A DNA stretch of 28,790 nucleotides from JAWWPY01 sp964412845 (GTDB taxonomy: Bacteria > Actinomycetota > Actinomycetes > Streptosporangiales > Streptosporangiaceae): contig CAYPQM010000087.1 in the NCBI GenBank assembly GCA_964412845.1, forward strand, positions 1-28,790, written 5' to 3'. The notes beneath the pieces are model-generated. The model was given only the letters and a program-made list of their open reading frames with translations, ran no database searches and was not told where the DNA came from. Shown piece by piece: positions 1 through 6,830 of the stretch. A program made the position numbers and the translations under genes. Every line of letters starts with the position of its first letter. The first letter of the stretch is position 1.

Positions 1-610
1 GAATCACCTGCACTACAACGCTTGATCGCCGCGCGGCCTTCATCACGTGGTTAATCTGCTCGCGCATCACGTACGGCCCGCCGACCGCCCGGTGCAGCAC
101 CGCCTCATCGATGACGACCCACAACTCCGGGGGCTTGTCCCGGGCGAGGACGGACTGCCGCTCCATGCGCGCGGCCACAATCTCGTCCACGTCGTCAGGG
201 CTGTCGCCGATGCGGTTGGCCAGCAGGGCACGTGCGTAGTCCGGCGTCTGGAGCAAGCCAGGGACAACAACCATCTCGAACCAGCGCAGGATCTTCGCGT
301 CGGCTTCCTTGTCCGGCCAGCGGGCGAACCAGCCTGGGTAAGCCCGCTGCTTGAGATGATCCTTCAGTAACTCCCGCAGTTCGCTCAGCGCCCCGCCCGT
401 GTTCAGCTCGGGCACCGCGTCGCACGCGGCGGCGAACTGCTCCGTGGGCACGCGCTGCCCATTCTCGATCTTCCCGACCATGTCGTCCGAGAGATACACG
501 CGTGCGCCAAGCTGTTCTAACGACATGCCCGCCTTAGCGCGGTAACGGCGCAGCATGGCCCCGAATACCCGCAGCGGGCTTGCCGCCGAGTCTAAATCCC
601 GTGATGCCAC
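1..610 (-). CDS. XRE-family HTH regulator with DUF5753 (WhiJ/Scr1-like), 3' end outside window
   Basis: The reverse strand reads open for 203 codons from GTG at 610 to the window edge, so the C-terminal part is missing (family members are about 270-290 aa). A GGAGG ribosome site at 618-622 sits 7 nt before the GTG. Residues 15-70 form a helix-turn-helix (LEQLGARVYLSDDMVGKIENG) and the DUF5753 ligand/partner domain starts near residue 95 (PGWFARWPDKEADA, then LLQTPDYARALL). Such proteins are DNA-binding regulators that work with small DUF397 proteins and RsbW-like ATPases in WhiJ/Scr1-type loci of actinomycetes. That arrangement is present here: a divergent ATPase at 765 and a DUF397 remnant at 1572. 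The family call is firm; the target is unknown. Confidence 0.88.
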   Translation of the reverse strand, partial: MASRDLDSAASPLRVFGAMLRRYRAKAGMSLEQLGARVYLSDDMVGKIENGQRVPTEQFAAACDAVPELNTGGALSELRELLKDHLKQRAYPGWFARWPDKEADAKILRWFEMVVVPGLLQTPDYARALLANRIGDSPDDVDEIVAARMERQSVLARDKPPELWVVIDEAVLHRAVGGPYVMREQINHVMKAARRSSVVVQVI

Positions 611-764
611 CGGCTTTCCTCCCTACAACCAACCGACACATTCCGGCGCGGCCCTACCGAACCGCGACCCCAGCCGCGAACTACTTTCCCAACATATTCG
701 CTGCGCCCAGGCTTAGAGAGCAGAGCAGAACGCGACACCCAGCACACCACAGACAGGACACGGA

Positions 765-1166
765 ATGCCCGAGACCACTGCCGCACCGCCGCTCGCCTGG
801 TCCCGTGCCTTCCCGGCCACCCCGGCCCAAGCCGGGGAAGCACGCCGGTTTCTGGCGGCCCTCCTGGACGGCCATCCGGCCACCGATGACGCCGTGCTCT
901 GCCTGTCCGAGCTTGTCGGCAACGCCACCGTGCACAGTCATTCAGCGGAGCCCGGCGGCCAGTTCACCGTCCGCGCCCGGATACGCGGCGACTGGCTGCG
1001 GGTGGAAGTCCAAGACGAAGGCGGACCCTGGACCCAGCCGGTGCGGCGCCGCGATGAGCAGCACGGGCGCGGGTTACTCATCGTCGCCCAGCTAACCAGC
1101 AACTGGGGACGCACCGGCGACAGCGCGGCCGGATGGACCGTCTGGTTTGAGATTGATATGTCATGA
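765..1166 (+). CDS. RsbW-like ATP-binding protein (HATPase_c_2, anti-sigma type)
   Basis: A 133-aa single-domain GHKL ATPase. The N box is at residues 48-57 (SELVGNATVH, with E49 and N53), the G1 box at 84-87 (DEGG) and the G2 box at 100-104 (HGRGL). This is the usual layout of small actinobacterial RsbW/SpoIIAB-like proteins, which bind sigma factors or antagonists and phosphorylate STAS partners. An AGGA ribosome site precedes the ATG by about 6 nt. The gene diverges from the XRE-DUF5753 gene across 154 bp and is followed after 34 nt by a small conserved gene, so it belongs to the WhiJ-like set. No sigma factor gene is adjacent, so its partner cannot be named. Confidence 0.88.
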   Translation: MPETTAAPPLAWSRAFPATPAQAGEARRFLAALLDGHPATDDAVLCLSELVGNATVHSHSAEPGGQFTVRARIRGDWLRVEVQDEGGPWTQPVRRRDEQHGRGLLIVAQLTSNWGRTGDSAAGWTVWFEIDMS

Positions 1167-1200
1167 CCGCCAGTACTCAGCGCTTAAGGGGAGAACAGCC

Positions 1201-1509
1201 ATGACCGAGCCCGCCCCGGCCGGACCGGCCCAGTACGACGCGGAACGCATGCGCGCAATGGCCGCCGAGTTGACCGCGCACGGCCTGACCACGCACCTGA
1301 CCGACTCCCGTGCCGGGCTCGACTTAACAGCAACTCTCAGCCCTTCCGGCCAGCACGGCGCCGAGTTCTGGATAGACGAAGAGGGCTATGCCGAATTGCG
1401 CTATTGGTACCGGCCCGGTACCCCGCCAGCGCAGGTCACCGCCACCGCCCTGCGCGCCTTGCGCGCTGTCACCGGCATCGCACCAGATTCCCTCCCCAGC
1501 CCAGGGTGA
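1201..1509 (+). CDS. Small conserved protein of the WhiJ-like locus, function unknown
   Basis: 102 aa. ATG 1201 is preferred over an in-frame upstream start at 1147 because GGGGAGA lies 6-8 nt before it and because the earlier start would overlap the ATPase gene. The protein has no signal peptide or membrane segment. The N-terminal third is Ala/Glu-rich and helical-looking; the middle (HGAEFWIDEEGYAELRYWY) is strand-like and rich in aromatics. I do not recognise a named domain. It follows the RsbW-like gene by 34 nt and is probably cotranscribed with it. Small proteins of this size often sit beside XRE-DUF5753/ATPase pairs, so a role in the same switch is inferred from context only. Confidence 0.65.
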   Translation: MTEPAPAGPAQYDAERMRAMAAELTAHGLTTHLTDSRAGLDLTATLSPSGQHGAEFWIDEEGYAELRYWYRPGTPPAQVTATALRALRAVTGIAPDSLPSPG

Positions 1510-1571
1510 CCTGGTGACGTTGCCGGCCTTCGGCAAAGATCCGACTGGGCACAGGACCCGAGGGCCGGTAA

Positions 1572-1754
1572 CTACTTATCAAGTGGCGCACCAGCACGGC
1601 CTCCAACCGCACGAATTGCGTGGAAGTGGCCATCCTCGACCAGGCGGTACTCGTAAGAGACTCGGCTAACAGGTCCGGGGCCGTGCTATCTCTGGCCCCG
1701 GCAACCTGGCGGGCTTTCCTGGCCGCAGCCCGGGACGGCCAGCACGACATCTAA
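1572..1754 (+). pseudogene. DUF397 protein remnant without a start codon
   Basis: Reading from 1572 to TAA at 1752-1754 gives 60 codons that match the DUF397 consensus along almost its whole length: KWRTSTASNRTNCVEVAIL, then VLVRDSANRSGAVLSLAP, then WRAFLAAARDG. A TAA at 1569-1571 lies directly upstream in frame, and the first possible start (GTG 1620) falls inside the conserved NCVEVA motif. The N-terminal few residues and the start codon are therefore missing or out of frame. DUF397 proteins are small partners of XRE-DUF5753 regulators, which fits the locus. Either a small indel or substitution broke the start, or translation begins in another frame upstream. The identity of the domain is clear; whether any product is made is not. 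Confidence 0.72.
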
Positions 1755-1881
1755 CCGGCGCTGGGCTTGTCACACTGGCCAGGCAGTCAGGTCCCGTACC
1801 GACCTTCGCCGCGCCCGGCGCGGGCGAGCGCTGACCGCAGCGGCGGGCCCGGGATCGCACCAAGCCCGCCGCCGGGCAGCA

Positions 1882-2556
1882 TCAGGGCCAGGGATAGGCC
1901 ACGAGGTGGACAGCCAGGATGGCCAGCCCGGCCAGGATGACCATGACCGCCACGTGCCACCGGTTCTCCAGGTCATCAAGCGTGCGGACGAGCGACGGGA
2001 ACGGCACCTCCTTCGCGGCCCAGAACGCGAGCGCGTTAGGGATGATCAGGAGCGCGAGGGCGATCAGGCCGTACAGGACGCAGCCGAGGAGGAACTTGCT
2101 GCTGCTCAGTTCGGCGGCCACGATGCTGCCCGCGACCACGGCGAGGAGCGCGAGCGGGATATAGAGCACGGCATGCCCGAACTCCACTGCCTGCCGGTTT
2201 TTCCTGGTGAGCCGCCCATTGTGGGTCCGCCAGCGCGGCGGCCGCCATCTCGGAGTGAACTGAGACTTCCGGGGCGGGTAGGTGAGAACCTGCACCGCAC
2301 CGAAAACGATCAACGCGATCACGATGATCCTGACCGGGCTCCACAGCGCTTCCAGGTGGCCCACCGTCGCCGAGATCGTCGGCCACCTCGGGTTCCCGAC
2401 CGCCGCCCAGATCTCAGAAATCCCGATGACGGCGCCCACGAAAAGCCAGACGCCGTAACCCCACCACTCGTTCCTGGTGATGCCGCCGAGACGACCCGGT
2501 GGCACCGGCCGGGCTGACACCGGGGGGGCGGCAGAGATATCGGTGTCCGTCATCAT
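1882..2556 (-). CDS. Membrane protein of unknown function, five predicted helices
   Basis: 224 aa from ATG 2556; GTG 2559 and ATG 2553 are also in frame, but AGGGAG at 2564-2569 is best spaced for 2556. Hydrophobic segments lie near residues 30-51, 76-92, 127-149, 154-177 and 201-221. A basic, Arg/Trp/Pro-rich loop separates the second and third (RWRPPRWRTHNGR). There is no signal peptide and no motif I recognise. The gene is on its own strand between the DUF397 remnant and the rho leader. A short inverted repeat (CTGTT-GAA-AACAG, 2592-2604) lies just upstream. It is most likely an integral membrane protein of the cytoplasmic membrane with unknown role. Confidence 0.75.
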   Translation of the reverse strand: MMTDTDISAAPPVSARPVPPGRLGGITRNEWWGYGVWLFVGAVIGISEIWAAVGNPRWPTISATVGHLEALWSPVRIIVIALIVFGAVQVLTYPPRKSQFTPRWRPPRWRTHNGRLTRKNRQAVEFGHAVLYIPLALLAVVAGSIVAAELSSSKFLLGCVLYGLIALALLIIPNALAFWAAKEVPFPSLVRTLDDLENRWHVAVMVILAGLAILAVHLVAYPWP

Positions 2557-2869
2557 CACTCATCTCCCTGAACACTGACGGATATGACCTTCTGTTGAAA
2601 ACAGAGTTGTTTCGAGCCCGCCTGATACGGCCGGCCCAGGAACGATGCGTACGGTCACCGCGCTCAGGGGGCGACCGCAGGTCGCCTCGATATCCACGGC
2701 GACCGGGTACGACGGCGGCCGGGCACACCATGCGATGCTGCCGCTGGGCGTCATCGCCGACCGGGTCAGGCCGGGCAGGCCGACCACCGTCCTGCGCACC
2801 CCGACTGACCCCGGAGCGGCGCGGCCGGCCGCGGCACCGGCGGAAAACCGGCCCGCACCACGGAATGAT
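2557..2869. other. Non-coding stretch between membrane gene and rho promoter
   Basis: About 310 bases without a credible gene. A 79-codon open frame at 2645-2884 has no ribosome site, is rich in Pro/Arg/Ala and resembles no family, so it is treated as chance. Only the small inverted repeat at 2592-2604 stands out. Confidence 0.5.
2592..2604. promoter_or_regulatory. Short inverted repeat, possible operator for the membrane-protein gene
   Basis: CTGTT-GAA-AACAG, arms of five bases, lies 36 bp before the start of the minus-strand membrane gene in an AT-richer patch. The position suits an operator near the promoter, but no regulator gene is adjacent and five-base arms occur by chance. Confidence 0.2.
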
Positions 2870-2900
2870 TTGCCACCGCGGTGACGTTGCGGTATATAGT
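2870..2900 (+). promoter_or_regulatory. Candidate sigma-A promoter of rho
   Basis: TTGCCA at 2870-2875 and TATATA at 2893-2898 are separated by 17 bases; an overlapping TATAGT at 2895-2900 would give 19. This is one of very few AT-rich -10-like stretches in the area and faces rho. Transcription would begin near 2905-2907, leaving a leader of about 230 nt. Confidence 0.45.
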
Positions 2901-2905
2901 TGCAC

Positions 2906-3135
2906 CAAGTAATGTTTCTCGCTGTAGCGGGCGAGAGTACCCCTGAGAAGGGCCCCCCGGCTCCATCCTTTCCCCGGCCATGATCCGGACCCGGATGTAG
3001 AGCGTTTCCCAAAGTGCCGGTCTGACCGGCGGTGTTCTTTTTTGGCTGCCGTGCGCGTGCATATTTCCGCTGCACCAGCGCAGCGTTCTTCTGGCGTACC
3101 CGTATTTGCCCGTTTCCCCGAAAGGAAATTCACGT
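2906..3135 (+). promoter_or_regulatory. Long structured 5' leader of rho
   Basis: About 230 nt lie between the candidate promoter and the rho start. Two local hairpins are visible near the 5' end: TCTCGC (2917-2922) with GCGAGA (2931-2936), and CCCT (2941-2944) closed by a GAGA tetraloop with AGGG (2949-2952). Downstream the leader is comparatively C- and U-rich, with a run of six T around 3035-3040. Rho genes in several bacteria are autoregulated through their leaders, so this leader could serve that purpose here. No known riboswitch pattern was recognised. Confidence 0.35.
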
Positions 3136-4413
3136 ATGACAACAATCACCAGGCAGCGCGCGCCGCGGCTGCCCGTCGTGGAAACCCACGACGCCCCTGC
3201 GATCCCGGTGTCCGGCATCCTCGATGTCAGCGACACCGGGGCGTTCCTGCGCAGGTCCGGCTACGGGCGGGATCCTGACGACATCGCGTTGTCCCTGGCC
3301 CAGGTCCGGCAGTACGGGCTGCGCCGAGGCGACCTCATCGAGGGTGCCATCCAGGCTCCCCGCCAGGGCGACCCTGGCGGGGGCAGCGGCCAGGCGGGCC
3401 GCCAGGACAACGGCGCCCAGCCTGCCCGCCAGGGCCGGGCCGGCCCGGCTCCCCGCCAGGGCCGGGCGCAGGTGAAGTACTCGGTGCTGACCCGGCTGGA
3501 CACAGTCAACGGCCTGGCGCTCGCCGAGGCGATGCAGCGCCCGGACTTCGCCAATCTGACCCCGCTGCACCCGCAGGAACGCCTGCGCCTGGAGGGTGCC
3601 GGCGGCTCGCCGGCGGCCAGGATCATCGACCTGGTCAGCCCCATCGGCAAGGGCCAGCGCGGTCTCATCGTGTCGCCGCCCAAAGCCGGCAAGACCATGG
3701 TGCTCCAGGCCATCGCCGCGGCCATCGCCGCCAACCACCCTGAGGTGCACCTGATGGTCGTGCTCGTCGGGGAGCGGCCGGAAGAGGTCACCGACCTGCA
3801 GCGGTCAGTGCACGGCGAGGTCATCTCCGCCACCTTCGACCAGGCGGCCGAGGAGCACATCGCGGTGGCCGAACTCGGCATCGAGCGGGCCAAGCGCCTC
3901 GTCGAACTGGGCCGCGACGTCGTCGTGCTGCTCGACTCCATCACCCGGCTCGGCCGTGCGTACAACATCGCCGCCCCGCCGAGCAGCCGCATCCTGGCCG
4001 GCGGGGTCGCGGTGAGCGCCCTCTACCCGCCCCGCAAGTTCCTCGGCGCCGCCCGGAACATCGAGAACGGCGGCTCGCTGACCATCCTGTCCACCGCCCT
4101 GGTGGAGACCGGATCGCGGATGGACGACGTGTTCTTCGAGGAGTTCAAGGGCACCGGGAACATGGAACTGCGGCTGCGCCGCGACCTCGCCGAGAAGCGC
4201 ATTTTCCCCGCTATCGACGTCACGCCATCGAGCACCCGCCGGGATGACCTGCTGATGTCACCCGAAGAGCACGCCGTCACCGCCAAACTGCGCCGGGCGC
4301 TGGCCGAACTGGACGCCCAGCAGGCCATCGACCTGCTGCTGAAGAAGACCCGCAGCACCGCCTCGAACGCTGAATTCCTGCTCCAGATCCAGCGCAACTC
4401 CCCGCTCGGATAA
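3136..4413 (+). CDS. rho: Compact Rho transcription termination factor, probable paralogue
   Basis: 425 aa. ATG 3136 follows AAAGGAAA by 7 nt; an in-frame start at 3106 lacks a ribosome site. Rho is a hexameric RNA helicase that ends transcription. The cold-shock RNA-binding domain spans residues 26-125, and the ATPase core has Walker A 180-187 (SPPKAGKT), catalytic E213 in GERPEEV, Walker B 261-268 (VVLLDS), Q-loop 276-308 and R-loop 336-362. Odd points: the N-terminal helix bundle and the long Arg/Asn-rich extension of typical actinobacterial Rho (600 aa or more) are absent. An RQG-rich insertion (residues 73-112) sits in a loop of the RNA-binding domain. Two aromatic RNA-contact positions are changed (GAF at 35-37 and DIA at 49-51). 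It is therefore likely a second, specialised Rho. Its 3' end overlaps an opposing ABC gene. Confidence 0.93.
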   Translation: MTTITRQRAPRLPVVETHDAPAIPVSGILDVSDTGAFLRRSGYGRDPDDIALSLAQVRQYGLRRGDLIEGAIQAPRQGDPGGGSGQAGRQDNGAQPARQGRAGPAPRQGRAQVKYSVLTRLDTVNGLALAEAMQRPDFANLTPLHPQERLRLEGAGGSPAARIIDLVSPIGKGQRGLIVSPPKAGKTMVLQAIAAAIAANHPEVHLMVVLVGERPEEVTDLQRSVHGEVISATFDQAAEEHIAVAELGIERAKRLVELGRDVVVLLDSITRLGRAYNIAAPPSSRILAGGVAVSALYPPRKFLGAARNIENGGSLTILSTALVETGSRMDDVFFEEFKGTGNMELRLRRDLAEKRIFPAIDVTPSSTRRDDLLMSPEEHAVTAKLRRALAELDAQQAIDLLLKKTRSTASNAEFLLQIQRNSPLG

Positions 4414-5169
4414 CCTCCCGCGGACCAGGCGGCCCACTTCCGCCCGCAGATGCACGAACGCCGCCAGTTCCCTCGTGCTGATCTGATCGCGCGGGGACGG
4501 CAGGTCGACCGGCAGATCGGCCTGGACCCGCCCAGGGCCGGGGCTGAGCACCACCACCCGGTCACCGACATAGACGCTCTCGTCGATGTCGTGGGTGACC
4601 AGCAGGATGGTGACGTCCCGGGCCCGGCGCACCACCAGCAGCAGGTCCTCCAGGTCCTCCCTGGTCTGCGCGTCCACCGAGCCGAACGGCTCGTCCATGA
4701 GCAGCAGGACCGGATCGCAGGCCAGTGCCCGCGCGATGGCGACCCGCTGCTGCATCCCGCCGGAGAGCTGCCACGGATACTTCTGCCCGGCGCCGGCCAG
4801 CCCGACCGTGGCCAGTGCCGCGGCCGCCGCCTCCCGGCGCACGGCGCGGCTGCGCTGCCTCCCACGCAGCGGCAGCGAGACGTTGTCCTGGACGCTCAGC
4901 CAGGGCAGCAGGGACCGGCTGTAGTCCTGGAACACCACGGCCAGCCCGTCGGGCACCTGATCCACCGTCACGCCATCGAGCAGCACGCTGCCCCCGGACG
5001 GGGCGAGCAGGCCTGCGACGCACCGCAGCAGGGTGGACTTGCCGCAGCCAGATGGCCCGACGATGCTGACCAGCTCCCGATCGGCCACCGTCAGGGTGAT
5101 GTGCTCGATGGCCAGGTGCTCCGCGCCCTGCTGGCGGTAGGAGTGCGTCAGGTTGGTGATCTTAAGCAT
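4258..5169 (-). CDS. ABC transporter ATPase, nitrate/sulfonate/taurine type (SsuB/TauB-like)
   Basis: 303 aa. Walker A at 38-46 (GPSGCGKST), Q-loop Q81, signature LSGGMQQR at 135-142, Walker B at 154-161 (VLLLMDEP) and switch His193 are all intact. The PDGLAVVFQDYSRSLLPW stretch is typical of the SsuB/TauB/NrtD group, which energises uptake of nitrate, sulfonates, taurine or thiamine precursors. Family members usually stop near residue 255. Here the frame passes the rho stop codon and continues 51 codons antisense to rho until TGA at 4258, so the last 51 residues are an extension unlike the family. It is the last gene of a four-gene importer operon, 18 nt after a permease gene. Confidence 0.92.
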   Translation of the reverse strand: MLKITNLTHSYRQQGAEHLAIEHITLTVADRELVSIVGPSGCGKSTLLRCVAGLLAPSGGSVLLDGVTVDQVPDGLAVVFQDYSRSLLPWLSVQDNVSLPLRGRQRSRAVRREAAAAALATVGLAGAGQKYPWQLSGGMQQRVAIARALACDPVLLLMDEPFGSVDAQTREDLEDLLLVVRRARDVTILLVTHDIDESVYVGDRVVVLSPGPGRVQADLPVDLPSPRDQISTRELAAFVHLRAEVGRLVRGRLSERGVALDLEQEFSVRGGAAGLLQQQVDGLLGVQFGQRPAQFGGDGVLFG

Positions 5170-5187
5170 GGTGGCTCGCGGCTCCTG

Positions 5188-6021
5188 TCAGTTCCCGCGC
5201 TGCCGGGCGCCCCGGTGCCAGGCCAGCAGCCGGCGCTCCGCGGCCAGCTCCGCCACGTTGAGCAGGTTCCCGAGGATGGCGATGAGGACGAGCGTGCACC
5301 ACAACCAGGTCATGTCGAACGAACTCTCCGCGTTGCTCATCTCATATCCCAGGCCATTGCTGGCCCCGGCCAGCTCCGCGAACACCATCAGGACGAGTGC
5401 GAGTGACATGCTCAGCCGCAGCCCGGCGAAGAACTTGGGCAGCGTGGCCGGGATGATCAGCCTGGTCAGCCGCGACCAGGCGGGCAGCCGGAAGGCCCGG
5501 GCGGTCTCCACCTGGACCGGGTCGAGGTGCCTGGCGCCGTCCGCCGTGTTGAGCAGGATCGGCCAGATGGTGCCGAACGCGATCGTCGCCACTTCCATCT
5601 GGGTGCCGATCTTGAAGATGGCGATGAAGACGGGCACCAGTGTCACCGCGGGCAGCGCCCGGGCGAACTGCAGCAGCGGGTCGAGGTAGCCGCGCACGGC
5701 GGCGGACCGGCCCAGGGCCAGGCCGACGGCCGCGCCAGCGACGGCCGCGATGGCCAGCCCGGCCAGGACCCGGCCCAGGCTGGGCAGCAGGTTGCCGATG
5801 GCATCCGGGGTGAGGAACAGGCGCGCCGCGGGACCAGAGAACCAGAGCCGGTACATCCGGGCCGCAATCGCCGAGGGCGGCGGGAAGAACGCGCTGCGCT
5901 GCAGCCGCGCCCACACCTGCCACCCGGCCGCGGCGGCCAGCAGCACCGCCCAGCGCGGCAGCGCCGCCCGCAGTGCGCCGCCGTGGCCATCGCGCCGCCG
6001 TGGTCGCCCCGCCGTGATCAT
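5188..6021 (-). CDS. ABC transporter permease (SsuC/TauC-like), second of two
   Basis: 277 aa from ATG 6021, chosen over a longer in-frame start because GGAGG stands 4-5 nt before it and because the ATG overlaps the TGA of the upstream permease gene (ATGA at 6018-6021), a sign of translational coupling. Multiple hydrophobic segments span the protein, and the EAA-loop region (HLDPVQVETARAFRLPAWSRLTRLIIPATLP) is clear near residues 160-195; this loop docks on the ATPase. It forms the membrane channel with the partner permease encoded at 6018-6803. Substrate cannot be read from the sequence. Confidence 0.92.
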   Translation of the reverse strand: MITAGRPRRRDGHGGALRAALPRWAVLLAAAAGWQVWARLQRSAFFPPPSAIAARMYRLWFSGPAARLFLTPDAIGNLLPSLGRVLAGLAIAAVAGAAVGLALGRSAAVRGYLDPLLQFARALPAVTLVPVFIAIFKIGTQMEVATIAFGTIWPILLNTADGARHLDPVQVETARAFRLPAWSRLTRLIIPATLPKFFAGLRLSMSLALVLMVFAELAGASNGLGYEMSNAESSFDMTWLWCTLVLIAILGNLLNVAELAAERRLLAWHRGARQRGN

Positions 6022-6803
6022 CGCGCCTCCGCGGTGTACGCCTGATGCCACGGCAGCAGCCGCCGCTGGGCCCAGACCAGGGCCAGGTTGAGGACCAGGC
6101 CGAGCAGGCCGCTCCACAGCGCCGCCGCCAGGACCAGCGCGGTGTTGCCGGCACCCGTATTGGCCTCGGCGATGAACGCGCCGATGCCGTTCCCGCTGAT
6201 GCTGCCGGTGAGGTAGCCGGTGCTGATGTTGAGGATGATCGCGATCGAGGAGGCGAGCCGGATTCCGGTCGCGATGAACGGCGCGGCGCCCGGCAGCGAC
6301 GCGAACCAGATCACCGCCAGCCGGCCGAACCCGAAGGCCCGCAGTGTCTCCTTCGCCAACGGGTCGGTGTCATCCAGGCCGTAGATCGTGTTGAACAGCA
6401 CCGGCCAGACCGCCGCGTAGACGATCAGCGTCACGTTCATCCGCAGGCCGGGGCCCAGCAGCAGCCCGACCAGGACGATCAGCGCGACCGACGGGATCGG
6501 CCGGAGGAACTCCACCACGGCCCGGTTGGCGGTGCGCACCCCCGGCAGGCTGCCGAGCAGCACGCCGCAGGGAACGGCCAGCACGATCGTGATGGCCAGG
6601 CCGACCGCCCACGCCTGCAGGGTGGCCGCCAGGTCGGTGCGGAAACGCGGGCTGGCGGCGAGGCCGGCGGCCCGCGCGAGCACCGTGGAGGTGAGCGGCA
6701 GGACGGACGGGCTGATCACCCCGGTCCGGCCGAGCGCTTCCGCGAGCAGCAGGAACAGCGCCAGGCCGGCCAGCCCGCGGCGCCACTGCCTGGCCTGGGT
6801 CAC
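6018..6803 (-). CDS. ABC transporter permease (SsuC/TauC-like), first of two
   Basis: 261 aa, GTG start at 6803, 27 nt after the stop of the substrate-binding lipoprotein gene. It has about six hydrophobic segments and an EAA-like cytoplasmic loop (DDTDPLAKETLRAFGFGRLAVIWFASLPGAAP). The C-terminal ends of this protein and its neighbour are similar (QRRLLPWHQ versus ERRLLAWHR), which points to an old duplication giving a heterodimeric channel. Many nitrate/taurine-type importers use one permease as a homodimer, so two dissimilar permeases with one ATPase is a less common variant. It is cotranslated with the next permease through a 4-bp overlap. Confidence 0.92.
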   Translation of the reverse strand: MTQARQWRRGLAGLALFLLLAEALGRTGVISPSVLPLTSTVLARAAGLAASPRFRTDLAATLQAWAVGLAITIVLAVPCGVLLGSLPGVRTANRAVVEFLRPIPSVALIVLVGLLLGPGLRMNVTLIVYAAVWPVLFNTIYGLDDTDPLAKETLRAFGFGRLAVIWFASLPGAAPFIATGIRLASSIAIILNISTGYLTGSISGNGIGAFIAEANTGAGNTALVLAAALWSGLLGLVLNLALVWAQRRLLPWHQAYTAEAR

Positions 6804-6830
6804 CGGTGCCTCAGTGCCGTCACCAGCGCC

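Noticed and set aside
1388..1669. 93-codon open frame overlapping the DUF397 remnant
   Set aside because: Its start lies inside the 1201-1509 gene in another frame, and the DUF397 match is in a different frame.
2645..2884. 79-codon open frame before rho
   Set aside because: No ribosome site, low-complexity composition, and it runs into the rho promoter.
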